Shown: positions 34,038-42,895 of the stretch, piece by piece
How positions within the stretch are numbered: position 1 is the stretch's first letter
How the letters are laid out: each line of letters opens with the position of its first letter
Assembly: GCF_000430725.1 (NCBI RefSeq)
Contig: NZ_KE387204.1
Span: forward strand, 193,241 to 257,240
DNA: 64,000 nt
Source: Azohydromonas australica DSM 1124
GTDB taxonomy: Bacteria; Pseudomonadota; Gammaproteobacteria; Burkholderiales; Burkholderiaceae_C
Reading direction: 5' to 3'
Notes under the pieces: model-generated
Database searches by the model: none
Told to the model about the DNA's origin: nothing
The model's input: the letters and a program-made list of their open reading frames with translations, nothing else
Program-made: the position numbers and the translations under genes

Positions 34038-35183
34038 TCACAAGGAACTCAAGGCCTGCAGCTGCCCGCCCTTGAAGCCGTAGACGGTCAGCGGCGAGAA
34101 CCGCAGGTCGTGCTTCTCGGTGAAGGAGTAGTCCGCGGCCACGCCCTTGTAGTTGCCCTTGGCAAGCTGTTGGGCGACCTTGCCCGGGTCGGTGGAGCCG
34201 GCCTTCTGCATGGCATCGGCGATCAGCATGGCGCCGTCGTAGAAGTTCGCGGCGTAGGTCAGCGGGTCGCGCTGGTAGGCGGCCCTGTACTTCGCGACGA
34301 AGGTGCGGCCGGCCTCGTCCTTGCCCAGGATCACCCGCGCCTGCAGACAGAACACCCGGCCGTCGGCCACGCCGCCGCTGAGGCGGTTGGTTTCCGTGTC
34401 GCAGATGGCGTCGCCGCCCAGCAGCTTGGCCGGCATGCCCAGCGACACCATCTGGCGCAGCAGCGGGCCGGCTTGCGACGAATAGCCGCCGAAGAAGAGC
34501 GCGTCGGGCCGGGCGGCGCGGATGGCGGTCAGGATCGCCGTGAAGTCGGTCGCCTTGTCGGTGGTGAACTCCTGCTTGACGATGTTGAGGCCCAGGCGCC
34601 GGGCCTCGGCACCGAACTCGATCGCCAGCCCCTGGCCGTAGGCCGTGCGGTCGTCCACCACCGCCACGTTGTGCACCTTCAGGTCCCTGGCGGCGTAGCC
34701 CGCCATGGCCGCGCCCACCTGGATGTCGTTGCCGCCGATGCGGAACAGCCGCGGGTGGCCCAGCTCGGTGATCTTCGGATTGGAGCCCACCGTCAGCACC
34801 ACCATGCCGGCCGCGTCGTAGACCCGGGCCGCGGGAATGGCGACGCCGGAGTTGTACGGGCCAATGACGAACCGGACCTTCTGGTCCGCCAGCTTCTGCG
34901 CCGCCGCCACGCCCTGGCGCGGATCGGCCGCGTCGTCCTCGGCCACGAGCTCGAAGGTCACGCTCTGGCCGCCGACCTGGATGCCCTTGGCATTGAGCTC
35001 CTTGAGGGCCAGCAGCAGGCCGTTGCGGTTGTCCACGCCGTAGGCGGATTGCGGGCCGGACAGCGGGCTGCTGAGCCCGATCTGCACCACCTGCTGGCCT
35101 TGGGCGGCCGTGGACGCGGCGGCCAGGGCAACGGGAACGACTACGGCGGCAAGGCTCCGCATGAAGAGGGTGCTCGGCTTCAT
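34038..35183 (-). CDS. LivK-like branched-chain amino acid ABC substrate-binding protein
   Basis: A 381-residue periplasmic binding protein of the Leu/Ile/Val type. The signal peptide ends near AAASTAAQGQ. The first lobe has VQIGLSSPLSGPQSAYGVDN, VRFVIGPYNSGVAIPAARVY and VLTVGSNPKITELG. The second lobe has VAVVDDRTAYGQGLAIEFGA and DALFFGGYSSQAGPLLRQM. There are no permease or ATPase genes next to it, so it must share a transporter encoded elsewhere. Binding could be to an amino acid, an amide or an aromatic acid. ATG at 35183 follows AAAGGAACC. Confidence 0.92.
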   Translation of the reverse strand: MKPSTLFMRSLAAVVVPVALAAASTAAQGQQVVQIGLSSPLSGPQSAYGVDNRNGLLLALKELNAKGIQVGGQSVTFELVAEDDAADPRQGVAAAQKLADQKVRFVIGPYNSGVAIPAARVYDAAGMVVLTVGSNPKITELGHPRLFRIGGNDIQVGAAMAGYAARDLKVHNVAVVDDRTAYGQGLAIEFGAEARRLGLNIVKQEFTTDKATDFTAILTAIRAARPDALFFGGYSSQAGPLLRQMVSLGMPAKLLGGDAICDTETNRLSGGVADGRVFCLQARVILGKDEAGRTFVAKYRAAYQRDPLTYAANFYDGAMLIADAMQKAGSTDPGKVAQQLAKGNYKGVAADYSFTEKHDLRFSPLTVYGFKGGQLQALSSL

Positions 35184-35315
35184 GGGAAGGTTCCTTTCGT
35201 CATCGGCTGCACACACGCGCCCATGATCTCCGGGAAACCTCTGGCCGTTCACGCACGGCAAGGCACACCGGCCGCGCCACCGACGGCAGGCGCCGGTCAG
35301 GCGCCCGCGCCGATG

Positions 35316-35693
35316 TCAAAGGTGCTTGATGCTCACGTACTGCTTGATCAGGTCGGCCATGGAGGAAGCGATCTCCATGAACTCCAGCCCGATCAAGAAG
35401 CCCTTTTCCTTGCCGCTGAGGATGCTGTGGGCGATGCGGCCCCGGGCCAGCAGCACCTCAGCACTCTCGACGAACATCGGCGGCCGCACCCGGATGTCGC
35501 AAATGACGTCCTGCCGCAGGTTCATGGGCGTCACGACGCCGATGCCGCCCACGCTGATGTCAAAAGTGCGTACCTCGATGACCTGCCGGTCAGGCAGCCG
35601 CAGCAGGGCAGGCGCTCTGAAAGCCTTGCGCTCTGCCGAACGGCGGTCAATGCCGGCAGTCACCCATGCGGTGACCTCTCTTGCTTCCATCAT
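35316..35693 (-). CDS. PilZ-domain protein
   Basis: A 125-residue single-domain PilZ protein. The c-di-GMP binding signatures are DRRSAERKAFRAP (arginine motif) and FDISVGGIGVV (DxSxGG motif). The rest is the usual beta barrel, ending SMADLIKQYVSIKHL. It is a close paralogue of the gene at 35972-36343, sharing LLARGRIAHSILSGKEKGFLIG with the pattern LVARGRVAYSILSGKENGFLVG. It may adjust motility or surface behaviour when c-di-GMP binds; the partner is unknown. The 278 bases upstream are noncoding and relatively AT-rich. Confidence 0.9.
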   Translation of the reverse strand: MMEAREVTAWVTAGIDRRSAERKAFRAPALLRLPDRQVIEVRTFDISVGGIGVVTPMNLRQDVICDIRVRPPMFVESAEVLLARGRIAHSILSGKEKGFLIGLEFMEIASSMADLIKQYVSIKHL

Positions 35694-35971
35694 GACTTTC
35701 AGTTCCTGCAGGTGCCCGGATCGTTCGTACCAAGCCGGTCCTGCTTACGCGACGAACTGCTTGCCCAGTACAGCATCGAAAGGCTAACGCCCTTCGTATT
35801 TCAAATCGTTACAACATTATTAGCGCCATGGCCTGTGCTTGCCGGACAACCTTTCAGACCGGTATGCACGGCCCCCGGACTTCGTGAAGAAATACCACCA
35901 TGCCGCCACCCGGCCAGCCAAGCCATGCTGGGCCGGCCTGGATCGGCTGGCAAGGCAACTGCGTGGCGATT

Positions 35972-36343
35972 TCAGAAAGGATTCACGAACCGCTTTATCA
36001 GCGCCAGCGCACCCGGCGGGATTTCCATGAACTGCACGCCGACCAGGAAGCCGTTTTCCTTGCCGCTGAGAATGCTGTAGGCGACTCGCCCGCGGGCCAC
36101 GAGCATCTCGACGCGGTCGCCCAGCAAAGGCGCCCGGAACTTGATCTCGCATACCGCGTCCTTGGGCAAATTCGAAGGCGCCACGATGCCGATGCCGCCC
36201 AGGCTGAGGTCCAGCGTGCGCACGCGCTGCACTTCACGGTTGGGCAGCTGCAGTTGCGCAGGGCCACGAAACACCTTGCGGTTCTCCCGGCGCCGATCAG
36301 GTCCCAGATAGACCCAGGTGGCGATGTCGCGTGTTTCCATCAT
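35972..36343 (-). CDS. PilZ-domain protein, paralogue
   Basis: A 123-residue PilZ protein. The arginine motif is DRRRENRKVFRGP and the second motif is LDLSLGGIGIVAP, so c-di-GMP binding is likely. It matches the downstream PilZ gene over most of its length, which points to local duplication. ATG at 36343 is chosen because it aligns with the start of the paralogue and follows GGGAGG; an ATG at 36379 would add 12 residues. The two genes are separated by 278 bases and may not share a transcript. Confidence 0.9.
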   Translation of the reverse strand: MMETRDIATWVYLGPDRRRENRKVFRGPAQLQLPNREVQRVRTLDLSLGGIGIVAPSNLPKDAVCEIKFRAPLLGDRVEMLVARGRVAYSILSGKENGFLVGVQFMEIPPGALALIKRFVNPF

Positions 36344-36691
36344 GGTGCGCTTCCTCCCAAAAGCCGTCAGCACCTTCATGAATCGGCTCCCTGCACGGCG
36401 GACGCGTTCGTTTTCGACAGTCTTGCCTTGCCCCGCAAGGAGCCCATCCGCGGCGGATGAGCCGTGCCTCTTTATCGGCGCGCCACCGTGCCTTTTTCAC
36501 ACCTGAGGAATGCAATTGCCAATTTCGTGAACTATTGCCGGCATTGATCTTCCAAACCGGTTGCAGCCGCGGGCAAGGCGGCAGCGCATGCGGCGTGCAC
36601 AAGAATCCCGGATAACCCGCTGCGATCGGCGGCCGGGCCACTTGGCAAAGAACAGGACCGGGCCGTTTCCCGCCACGAACCGAGACACGCG
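36344..36691. other. Intergenic region
   Basis: About 350 bases between the divergent PilZ and DUF1272 genes. It is more AT-rich in 36480-36560. No convincing open frame, repeat or binding site was seen. It should hold the two divergent promoters. Confidence 0.5.
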
Positions 36692-36940
36692 ATGCTCAAG
36701 CTCAGACCCAACTGCGAGTGCTGCGACAAGGACCTGCCGCCGGATTCGGCCGAAGCCCGCATCTGTTCCTTCGAATGCACCTTCTGCAGCAGCTGCGCCG
36801 AGACGGTGCTGCACGGCGCCTGCCCCAATTGCGGCGGCGAGCTGGTGGCGCGTCCGCGGCGCCCGGCCAGCAAGCTGGAGAAGTACCCGGCCTCGACCGA
36901 GCGGGTGCTCAAGCCCGCGGGTTGCACGCCCGCGGACTGA
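36692..36940 (+). CDS. DUF1272 small cysteine-rich protein
   Basis: An 82-residue protein with the DUF1272 pattern. Paired cysteines are in CECCDKDLPP, ICSFECTFCSSCAE and GACPNCGGELVARPRRP, giving eight or nine cysteines that probably bind zinc. The family has no established function. It stands alone, convergent with a truncated PEP-CTERM gene 35 bases away. Confidence 0.9.
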   Translation: MLKLRPNCECCDKDLPPDSAEARICSFECTFCSSCAETVLHGACPNCGGELVARPRRPASKLEKYPASTERVLKPAGCTPAD

Positions 36941-36975
36941 GTCGCAGTCTGCCGCGGGCGCGGCAGGGCGGTCGC

Positions 36976-37428
36976 TCAGCGCCGGCCCATGCCGGCCGCA
37001 CGCCGGCGCCCCGCTGCCAGCGCCAGCAGCCCGGCAGCGGCCAGCCACGCCGAGCCGGGTTCCGGCACGCTGATCGGCGTGTCGTCGGCCGCGACGCGCA
37101 TGTTGTCCAGTGCCGCGCCGCCGCCGCTGATCAGGTCGATCACCAGGGTGACGCTGCCGTTGGTGCTGCCGTTGGCGTCCAGTCCCACCCACGCCTGCGT
37201 CCAGTCGAACACGTCTGGCGCCGAGGCCGTGCCGGTAACCTGGAACGAGTCCAGGACCGTACCGCCGCCCAACCCATTGGCGCCGCTGGGGTTGTCGTAG
37301 AGCGTGAACTCGAACACGGGCTTGGTGCCGACCGGTACGAAGGGCCCGCCGTGGGCGCTCAGGTCGATGCTGGAAACATCCACCTGGAAATTCAGGTAGC
37401 GGTATTGGCCCACATTGAAGGGCATCAA
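36976..37428 (-). CDS. PEP-CTERM protein, N-terminus missing
   Basis: A 150-residue frame ending in a good PEP-CTERM sorting signal: ISVPEPGSAWLAAAGLLALA then AGRRRAAGMGRR. The rest is a beta-rich extracellular domain (FQVDVSSIDLSAHGG, DNPSGANGLGGG, LDNMRVAADDTP). Members need a signal peptide, but here the frame is closed by a TGA two codons before the first ATG and no signal peptide can be read. GC content drops sharply just upstream. I infer a 5'-truncated gene, possibly a pseudogene. An intact PEP-CTERM protein is at 50603. Confidence 0.6.
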   Translation of the reverse strand: MMPFNVGQYRYLNFQVDVSSIDLSAHGGPFVPVGTKPVFEFTLYDNPSGANGLGGGTVLDSFQVTGTASAPDVFDWTQAWVGLDANGSTNGSVTLVIDLISGGGAALDNMRVAADDTPISVPEPGSAWLAAAGLLALAAGRRRAAGMGRR

Positions 37429-37811
37429 TCAATATCAAATCACTTGACATTCAAAAACATTTTGTCCGCAATAAAAATAATCCGGACAGCAGAAGCAAAA
37501 ATTACCGATCGCTACGCCAATCAGCGTCGCCTACGATTTCCGCTTCGCGTTCTCGTGCAGAGACAGTGACTTCCGAACAGGGCGCTGACCGTGGCGCAGC
37601 CTCGCATCTGCCTCCGGCGGCTTTTCAGGCTTGCTCCACGGCGAAAACCGAGCGATGATGCCTGGATAAATTTGATCTCGACTGAATCGGCTGAAATTGC
37701 TCAGCCGCTATTCCGTTTTTCGCATGCCGTCGCCGCATGCGCATATCGCGCAACGATAGACGTGCATTTTCTCTGGCCAGCCATCATTTGGCTAACTTGT
37801 CATCCACTGCC
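37429..37811. other. AT-rich intergenic region, possible junction
   Basis: About 380 bases, markedly AT-rich for this window, between the truncated PEP-CTERM gene and the asparaginase gene. Short frames exist but none is convincing. It should hold the promoter of the asparaginase gene and may mark the point where the PEP-CTERM gene lost its start. Confidence 0.5.
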
Positions 37812-39413
37812 ATGATCATCAACGTCATCAACACGGGCGGCACCATCAGCTGCGTCGGCGACCCGCTGGCTCCGATGTCCGCGCAGGAATTTGCGCAAGC
37901 CTGCCAGACCATTCTCGATCCCATCATATCGCAGCGCTTTCCAGATTTGCAGCTGGTTTATGTGACCGACCTGGTATTCCCGGAATCTCCCACCGGCACG
38001 CTGGACAGCACCAACCTGCAGCCGACCGACTGGTGCCTGATGGCGCAATACATCCTTCAGCACTATGCGGAGTGCGACGGCTGGATCGTGCTGCACGGCA
38101 CGGATACCATGGGTTTCACCGGCACCGCGCTGCCTTTCCTGCTGTCGAGTTTCTCGGCGAAGGGCGTGGGCACCGCCGTCCTGAGCAAGCCGGTCATTCT
38201 CACCGGCTCGCAGGTGCCCATGTTCTACGAGGCCGCCGCCTCCGATGCGCCGCTGATCTTGAATTACAACACCGATGCTTTCCAGAATTTCTGCGGCGCC
38301 GCCGCGGCCGTGCAGACCGGCATTCCGGAAGTCTGCATCTATTTCGACGCGAAACTCCTGCGCGGCAACCGCAGCATCAAGACCGACGCCAACCACTTCG
38401 ACGCCTTTTCCTCGCCCAATTTCCCGGCGCTGGGCCTCAACGGCATGGCGCTGGAGCTCAACACCGCAGTGGTGCTGCCGCCGCCGGTGAGCCCGTCCGT
38501 CAGCCTGGACGACCCCGCGGTGCGCGAGCGCGCGCTGGGGCTGGTCGAGCACGTCACGGCGAACATCAACCGCTTCCCGGTGATGCAGTTCAACGCCTTC
38601 CCGGCTTGGTACAACAGCGCCGCCCCGGGCGCGGCGCTGATCGGGTCGCTGCTGAACGCCTGTATCGCCCAGGACATCAAGGGCTTGGTCCTGGAGTCCT
38701 ACGGTGCGGGCAACTTCCCCTCGGGCAATCCCAGCCAGCCCAGTGAAGGGGCGATCTACCAGGCGCTGGCCAGCGCCAATGCGCAGGGCGTGGTCATCGT
38801 CGACTGCACCCAGGTGCTGCGTGGCGTGGTCAACGACAGCGCCTATGCGGCGGGCTCCTGGCTGGCAGAGGTAGGCGCGCTGGGCGCGCTGGACATGACG
38901 CCCGTCACCGCCCTGGCCAAGCTGATGCTGCTGCTGACCCTCGCCGAGCACCCGGACAACGCCTGGACTCCAGCGCAGGTCAAGCAGTTGCTCCAGCTGA
39001 ACCTGCTGGGCGAGGTGCTGCAGGTCAGCCGGCTCGACAGCCGCGTCAACCCGGTGCTGCTGCCGGGCCAGACCCTCGGGGCCCTGGACGGCAGCGCCAC
39101 GCTCGTGAACGACCCCGTCCTGGGCCCGCAGCTCAGGAACAGCAGCGGCCAGCTGCTGTGGTCCGCATCGGCAGACCTGCCGTCGCAACAGATGCCGGGC
39201 CGGCTGACGGTGAACAACGACGGCACCCTGGTGTTCCAGGGCCGCAACGGCACCACGCTGTGGTCTGCGCCCTGCGGCGGCCCGGACGGCCATCCCTCGA
39301 TGCTCGTGGTCGACGGCAGCGCGAAGGACGGCTCGCTGAGCCTGTCGGTGCTCGACTACGTCACCGGCACCAGCTGCGCCCTGTACGTCCAGGGCGGTGT
39401 CCTGACCGCGTAG
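37812..39413 (+). CDS. Asparaginase-family protein fused to a bulb-type lectin domain
   Basis: A 533-residue two-part protein. Residues 1-390 are an asparaginase/glutaminase: first catalytic threonine in INTGGTIS (Thr11), DSTNLQPTDW (Asp65-Ser66), second threonine-aspartate in LHGTDTMGFTG (Thr97-Asp98), and KPVILTGSQVPMF. Residues 405-530 resemble a bulb-type mannose-binding lectin: GQTLGALDGSATLVND, SSGQLLWSA, then RLTVNNDGTLVFQGRNGTTL and LWSA. There is no signal peptide. Such a fusion is unusual. The family reaction is Asn to Asp plus ammonia; what the lectin part binds is unknown. The first 70 codons are less GC-rich than the rest. Confidence 0.85.
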   Translation: MIINVINTGGTISCVGDPLAPMSAQEFAQACQTILDPIISQRFPDLQLVYVTDLVFPESPTGTLDSTNLQPTDWCLMAQYILQHYAECDGWIVLHGTDTMGFTGTALPFLLSSFSAKGVGTAVLSKPVILTGSQVPMFYEAAASDAPLILNYNTDAFQNFCGAAAAVQTGIPEVCIYFDAKLLRGNRSIKTDANHFDAFSSPNFPALGLNGMALELNTAVVLPPPVSPSVSLDDPAVRERALGLVEHVTANINRFPVMQFNAFPAWYNSAAPGAALIGSLLNACIAQDIKGLVLESYGAGNFPSGNPSQPSEGAIYQALASANAQGVVIVDCTQVLRGVVNDSAYAAGSWLAEVGALGALDMTPVTALAKLMLLLTLAEHPDNAWTPAQVKQLLQLNLLGEVLQVSRLDSRVNPVLLPGQTLGALDGSATLVNDPVLGPQLRNSSGQLLWSASADLPSQQMPGRLTVNNDGTLVFQGRNGTTLWSAPCGGPDGHPSMLVVDGSAKDGSLSLSVLDYVTGTSCALYVQGGVLTA

Positions 39414-39448
39414 CCCGCGGCCCAGGACGCGCCCGGCGCGCGCGGCGC

Positions 39449-40660
39449 TCAGCCCAGTCGCGGACGCACCTTCCCGGCCGCCTCCTTGGCCCGCGCGCGC
39501 GCCGTCTCCACGTCGTCCGCGTGCGCCAGCGCCACGCCCATGCGGCGCTTCGTGAAGCTTTCGGGCTTGCCGAACAGGCGCACGTCGGTGCCCGGCACGC
39601 GCAGCGCCTGCTCCACGCCCTCGAACACCACGCCCTGGCCTTCCACGCCGCCGTAGATCACGGCGCTGGCGCCGGGGCTCTTGAGGCTGGTGTCCACCGG
39701 CAGGCCCAGGATGGCGCGCGCGTGCAGCTCGAACTCGCTCTGCCACTGCGTGGCCATGGTCACCATGCCGGTGTCATGCGGGCGCGGGCTGACCTCGCTG
39801 AACCACACCTGGTCGCCCTTGACGAACAGCTCCACGCCGAACAGGCCCTGGCCGCCCAGGTCCTGCGTCACCGCGCGCGCGATGTGCTGCGCCTGCTCCA
39901 GCGCCGCGGCCGACATCGGGTGCGGCTGCCAGCTCTCGACGTAGTCGCCGCTGACCTGGACGTGGCCGATGGGGGCGCAGAACTGTGTCTCGATCTGGCC
40001 GTCTGCACCAACGGCGCGCACCGTCAGCAAGGTGATCTCGTAGTCGAAATCAATAAAACCTTCGACGATCACGCGGCCGTGGCTGACGCGCCCGCCCGCC
40101 ATGGCGTAGTCCCAGGCCTTCTGGACGTCCTGCGGGCCGTCGAGCTTGCTCTGGCCCTTGCCCGAGCTGCTCATCACCGGCTTCACGATGCAGGGGTAAC
40201 CAATGCCCTTGTCGATGGCCGCCTGCAGCTCCTCCAGCGAGTCGCAGAAGGCGTAGGGGCTGGTGGGCAGGCCCAGCGTCTCGGCCGCCAGGCGGCGGAT
40301 ACCCTCGCGGTCCATGGTCAACCGCGCGGCGCGCGCGGTGGGGATCACGCGCACGAGGCCCTGCGCTTCGAGCTCCTGCAGCACCGGCGTGGCGATGGCC
40401 TCGATCTCCGGCACCACCAGCGCCGGGCGCTCGGCCTCGATCAGCGCGCGCAGCGCCTGCGGGTCGCTCATGGCGATGGTGCGGGCGTGGTGCGCCACCT
40501 GCTGGCCCGGCGCGTTCTCGTAGCGGTCCACGGCGATGGTTTCCACCCCCAGGCGCTGCAGCGCGATCAGCACTTCCTTGCCCAGCTCGCCCGAGCCCAG
40601 CAGCATCACGCGCGTGGCAGTGGGGGACAGGGGTGTGCCGAGGCAAAGGGGTGCGGTCAT
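39449..40660 (-). CDS. purT: Formate-dependent phosphoribosylglycinamide formyltransferase
   Basis: A 403-residue ATP-grasp enzyme that makes formyl-GAR for purine synthesis directly from formate and ATP. Motifs are VMLLGSGELGKEVLIALQRL, AVDRYENAPGQQVAHHA, the ATP-binding CIVKPVMSSSGKGQSKL, VIVEGFIDFDYEITLLTVRA and the metal site FSEVSPRPHDTGMVT. The length is that of the family. In a methylotroph that makes formate from methanol this is a direct use of C1 flux. It converges with the asparaginase-lectin gene (35 bases apart) and is divergent from the adenosine deaminase gene. Confidence 0.97.
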   Translation of the reverse strand: MTAPLCLGTPLSPTATRVMLLGSGELGKEVLIALQRLGVETIAVDRYENAPGQQVAHHARTIAMSDPQALRALIEAERPALVVPEIEAIATPVLQELEAQGLVRVIPTARAARLTMDREGIRRLAAETLGLPTSPYAFCDSLEELQAAIDKGIGYPCIVKPVMSSSGKGQSKLDGPQDVQKAWDYAMAGGRVSHGRVIVEGFIDFDYEITLLTVRAVGADGQIETQFCAPIGHVQVSGDYVESWQPHPMSAAALEQAQHIARAVTQDLGGQGLFGVELFVKGDQVWFSEVSPRPHDTGMVTMATQWQSEFELHARAILGLPVDTSLKSPGASAVIYGGVEGQGVVFEGVEQALRVPGTDVRLFGKPESFTKRRMGVALAHADDVETARARAKEAAGKVRPRLG

Positions 40661-40857
40661 GGCGGAGGCTCCGGTTCGGAAGACAAAAAAGGCGACATGG
40701 TAGTGGCTCGCCGGCGCGGCAAGGCACGCGCCGGGCTGCCCGGGACGGTCCCGGCGCGGCGATAGGATCATGCCCGCCACGGCCTGCGCGGCCCTGGCCC
40801 GGCGCTCCATTGACGCAGTACCCGCCCGGACCACGACCACAAATTTCAGAGAGCCCC

Positions 40858-42366
40858 ATGAAGCCCCAACACGTACTGCTGGCACTGTCCTGCGCGCTGG
40901 CGATGCCGCTGGCCACCGCCCGGGACAACACCGGCACCGCGCAGCAGGCCCACTTCGCCGCCACGAGCGCCCACTACAAGCAGCTGCTGGCCGGGCCCGT
41001 GCCCAACGTGGCCGAGCTGACGCTGTTCGCCAACCTGCTGCCCAAGGGCGCGGACCTGCACCACCACTACTCCGGCGCCATCTACGTCGAAACGTACCTC
41101 GACTGGGCCGCGGCGCTGGGCTACTGCATCTACCGCGTCAGCGACGCGGGGCTGGGCATCGAGCGGTTCAAGGTCGAGACCCAGCCCCAGGCGATGAGCG
41201 AGGCGAAGAAGGCCGTGTGCGCCAGCATCGACCAGGTGCGCGCCGACAACGGCTTCTACCGCGAGCTGCTCACGCGCTGGTCCGACAAGGATTACGACAA
41301 CCACGTCCACGACCAGCCGCCGCCGGACAAGCAGTTCTTCGACACCTTCGGCTACTTCGGCGCGGTGTCGGACTACAACTACAACCTGGCCCTGAAGCAC
41401 CTCAAGGCCCGCGCGCAGGCCGAGAACCTGGGCTACATGGAGACCATGCTGCGCGGCGGCCCCAGCCTGCGCAACGTGCCGGACTACTCGCCGATGCTGG
41501 ACACGCTGCCCGCCGAGGCCACGGCCGAGCAGGTGGAAGACGCGCTGATCCGCTCCTTCGTGTTCCTGCGCAACGACCCGGGCACGCAGCAATCCATCGC
41601 TGACTACCTCAAGGTCCACGAGGACGCCGCCCAGGGCGTGGACGACGGCTCCTTCCGGCTGCGCTTCCTCGCCTACGTCTCGCGCAACAGCGCGCCGTCG
41701 GTGGTCTTCAGCAGCCTCTACACCTCCTTCGTGGCCGCCACGCGCAGCCCGCTGGTCGTGGGCGTGAACATCGTCGGACCCGAGAACGGCATCGTCGCCA
41801 TGCGCGACTACAGCCTGCACATGAAGATGTTCGCCTTCCTCAAGCGCCAGTTCCCGCAGGTGAAGCTGGCCATGCACGCGGGCGAGCTGGTGCTGGGCAT
41901 GGTGCCGCCGGAGGGCCTGCGCTCGCACATCCGCGAGGCTGTCACCGTGGCCGGCGCCGACCGCATCGGGCATGGCATCGACATCGCGCACGAGAGCGAG
42001 GCCGTCGAGCTGCTGGCACTGATGAAGCAGCGGCCGGTGACGGTGGAGGTGAACCTCACCAGCAACGCCTTCATCCTGGGCGTCAAGGACGAGGCCCACC
42101 CGGTGAAGCTCTACGCGCGCCACGGCGTGCCCTTCGTGCTGTCCACCGACGACCCCGGCGTCTCGCGCAACAACCTGAGCCAGGAATACCTGCTTTACGC
42201 CACGCGCTACAAGCCCGACTACGCCCGGCTCAAGCAGCTCTCCTACGACAGCGTGCGCTACTCCTTCCTGCCGGCGAACCTGAAGCAGGAGGAGATCACC
42301 CGGCTCGACCGCCGCTTTGCCGAGTTCGAGGCGCGCATCGCCGGGCTGCCGCGCGCGCCGCGCTGA
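40858..42366 (+). CDS. Secreted adenosine deaminase-family protein
   Basis: A 502-residue metal-dependent deaminase related to adenosine deaminase growth factors. A signal peptide (LLALSCALAMPLATARD) precedes the mature chain. The zinc site opens with PKGADLHHHYSGAIYVETYL. KLAMHAGELVLGM holds the third histidine and the catalytic glutamate follows. DRIGHGIDIAHE and FVLSTDDPGVSRNNLSQEY complete the site. It should turn adenosine or a related purine into inosine outside the cytoplasm. Its place back to back with purT suggests a purine salvage setting. Substrate range is not clear from sequence. Confidence 0.9.
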   Translation: MKPQHVLLALSCALAMPLATARDNTGTAQQAHFAATSAHYKQLLAGPVPNVAELTLFANLLPKGADLHHHYSGAIYVETYLDWAAALGYCIYRVSDAGLGIERFKVETQPQAMSEAKKAVCASIDQVRADNGFYRELLTRWSDKDYDNHVHDQPPPDKQFFDTFGYFGAVSDYNYNLALKHLKARAQAENLGYMETMLRGGPSLRNVPDYSPMLDTLPAEATAEQVEDALIRSFVFLRNDPGTQQSIADYLKVHEDAAQGVDDGSFRLRFLAYVSRNSAPSVVFSSLYTSFVAATRSPLVVGVNIVGPENGIVAMRDYSLHMKMFAFLKRQFPQVKLAMHAGELVLGMVPPEGLRSHIREAVTVAGADRIGHGIDIAHESEAVELLALMKQRPVTVEVNLTSNAFILGVKDEAHPVKLYARHGVPFVLSTDDPGVSRNNLSQEYLLYATRYKPDYARLKQLSYDSVRYSFLPANLKQEEITRLDRRFAEFEARIAGLPRAPR

Positions 42367-42446
42367 GCCCGCCACCCGGGGCAGGCATCGAAAATGCACC
42401 ACGCGCGGTGCGCGCGCTCCGGCGCACCGCACGAATGGAGACCCGC

Positions 42447-42746
42447 ATGAAGAAGAACCCTCTGCGCCCCTGGGCCCTGGGCACCCTGATCGCCTTGGGC
42501 CTCGCCCCGCTGCATGCGCAGGCCACCGAGGCGGCCGAACCGGCCGCGAGCAAGGCCTCGTCGGCCGTCACCCGCACCGGCCAAGCCATCCAGAGCAAGG
42601 GCGAAGCGGTCGTGGGCGCCGCCGAGCGCGGGGTGAAACGCGGTGCCAGCGCCGTCGAGCACGGTTTCGCGGTGGCTGGCAGCGCGGTGGAGCGGGCCGC
42701 GCAGAAGGTGGGGCTGCCGGCGTCGTCCGCGTCGTCTGCGAGGTAA
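42447..42746 (+). CDS. Small secreted Ala-rich protein
   Basis: A 99-residue protein with a signal peptide (RPWALGTLIALGLAPLHAQA). The mature part is a run of small and charged residues with heptad-like spacing (SAVTRTGQAIQSKGEAVVGA, AVERAAQKVGL). No domain is recognised. ATG at 42447 follows GGAG; an ATG six codons-equivalent upstream (42435) has no ribosome site. Function unknown. Confidence 0.65.
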   Translation: MKKNPLRPWALGTLIALGLAPLHAQATEAAEPAASKASSAVTRTGQAIQSKGEAVVGAAERGVKRGASAVEHGFAVAGSAVERAAQKVGLPASSASSAR

Positions 42747-42895
42747 TAGCGCAGGCGCGTGAAATTCGGCGGCTGCCCAGGATTTCACGCTGTCAAGACG
42801 ATGGGCCGGCGGAATCGAGTGTGGAACCGGTTTCACCCGGTACCATCAACTTAGAAAGCTACAAGTTCTCGGCACCTCAGGGTCGAGTTCCCACG

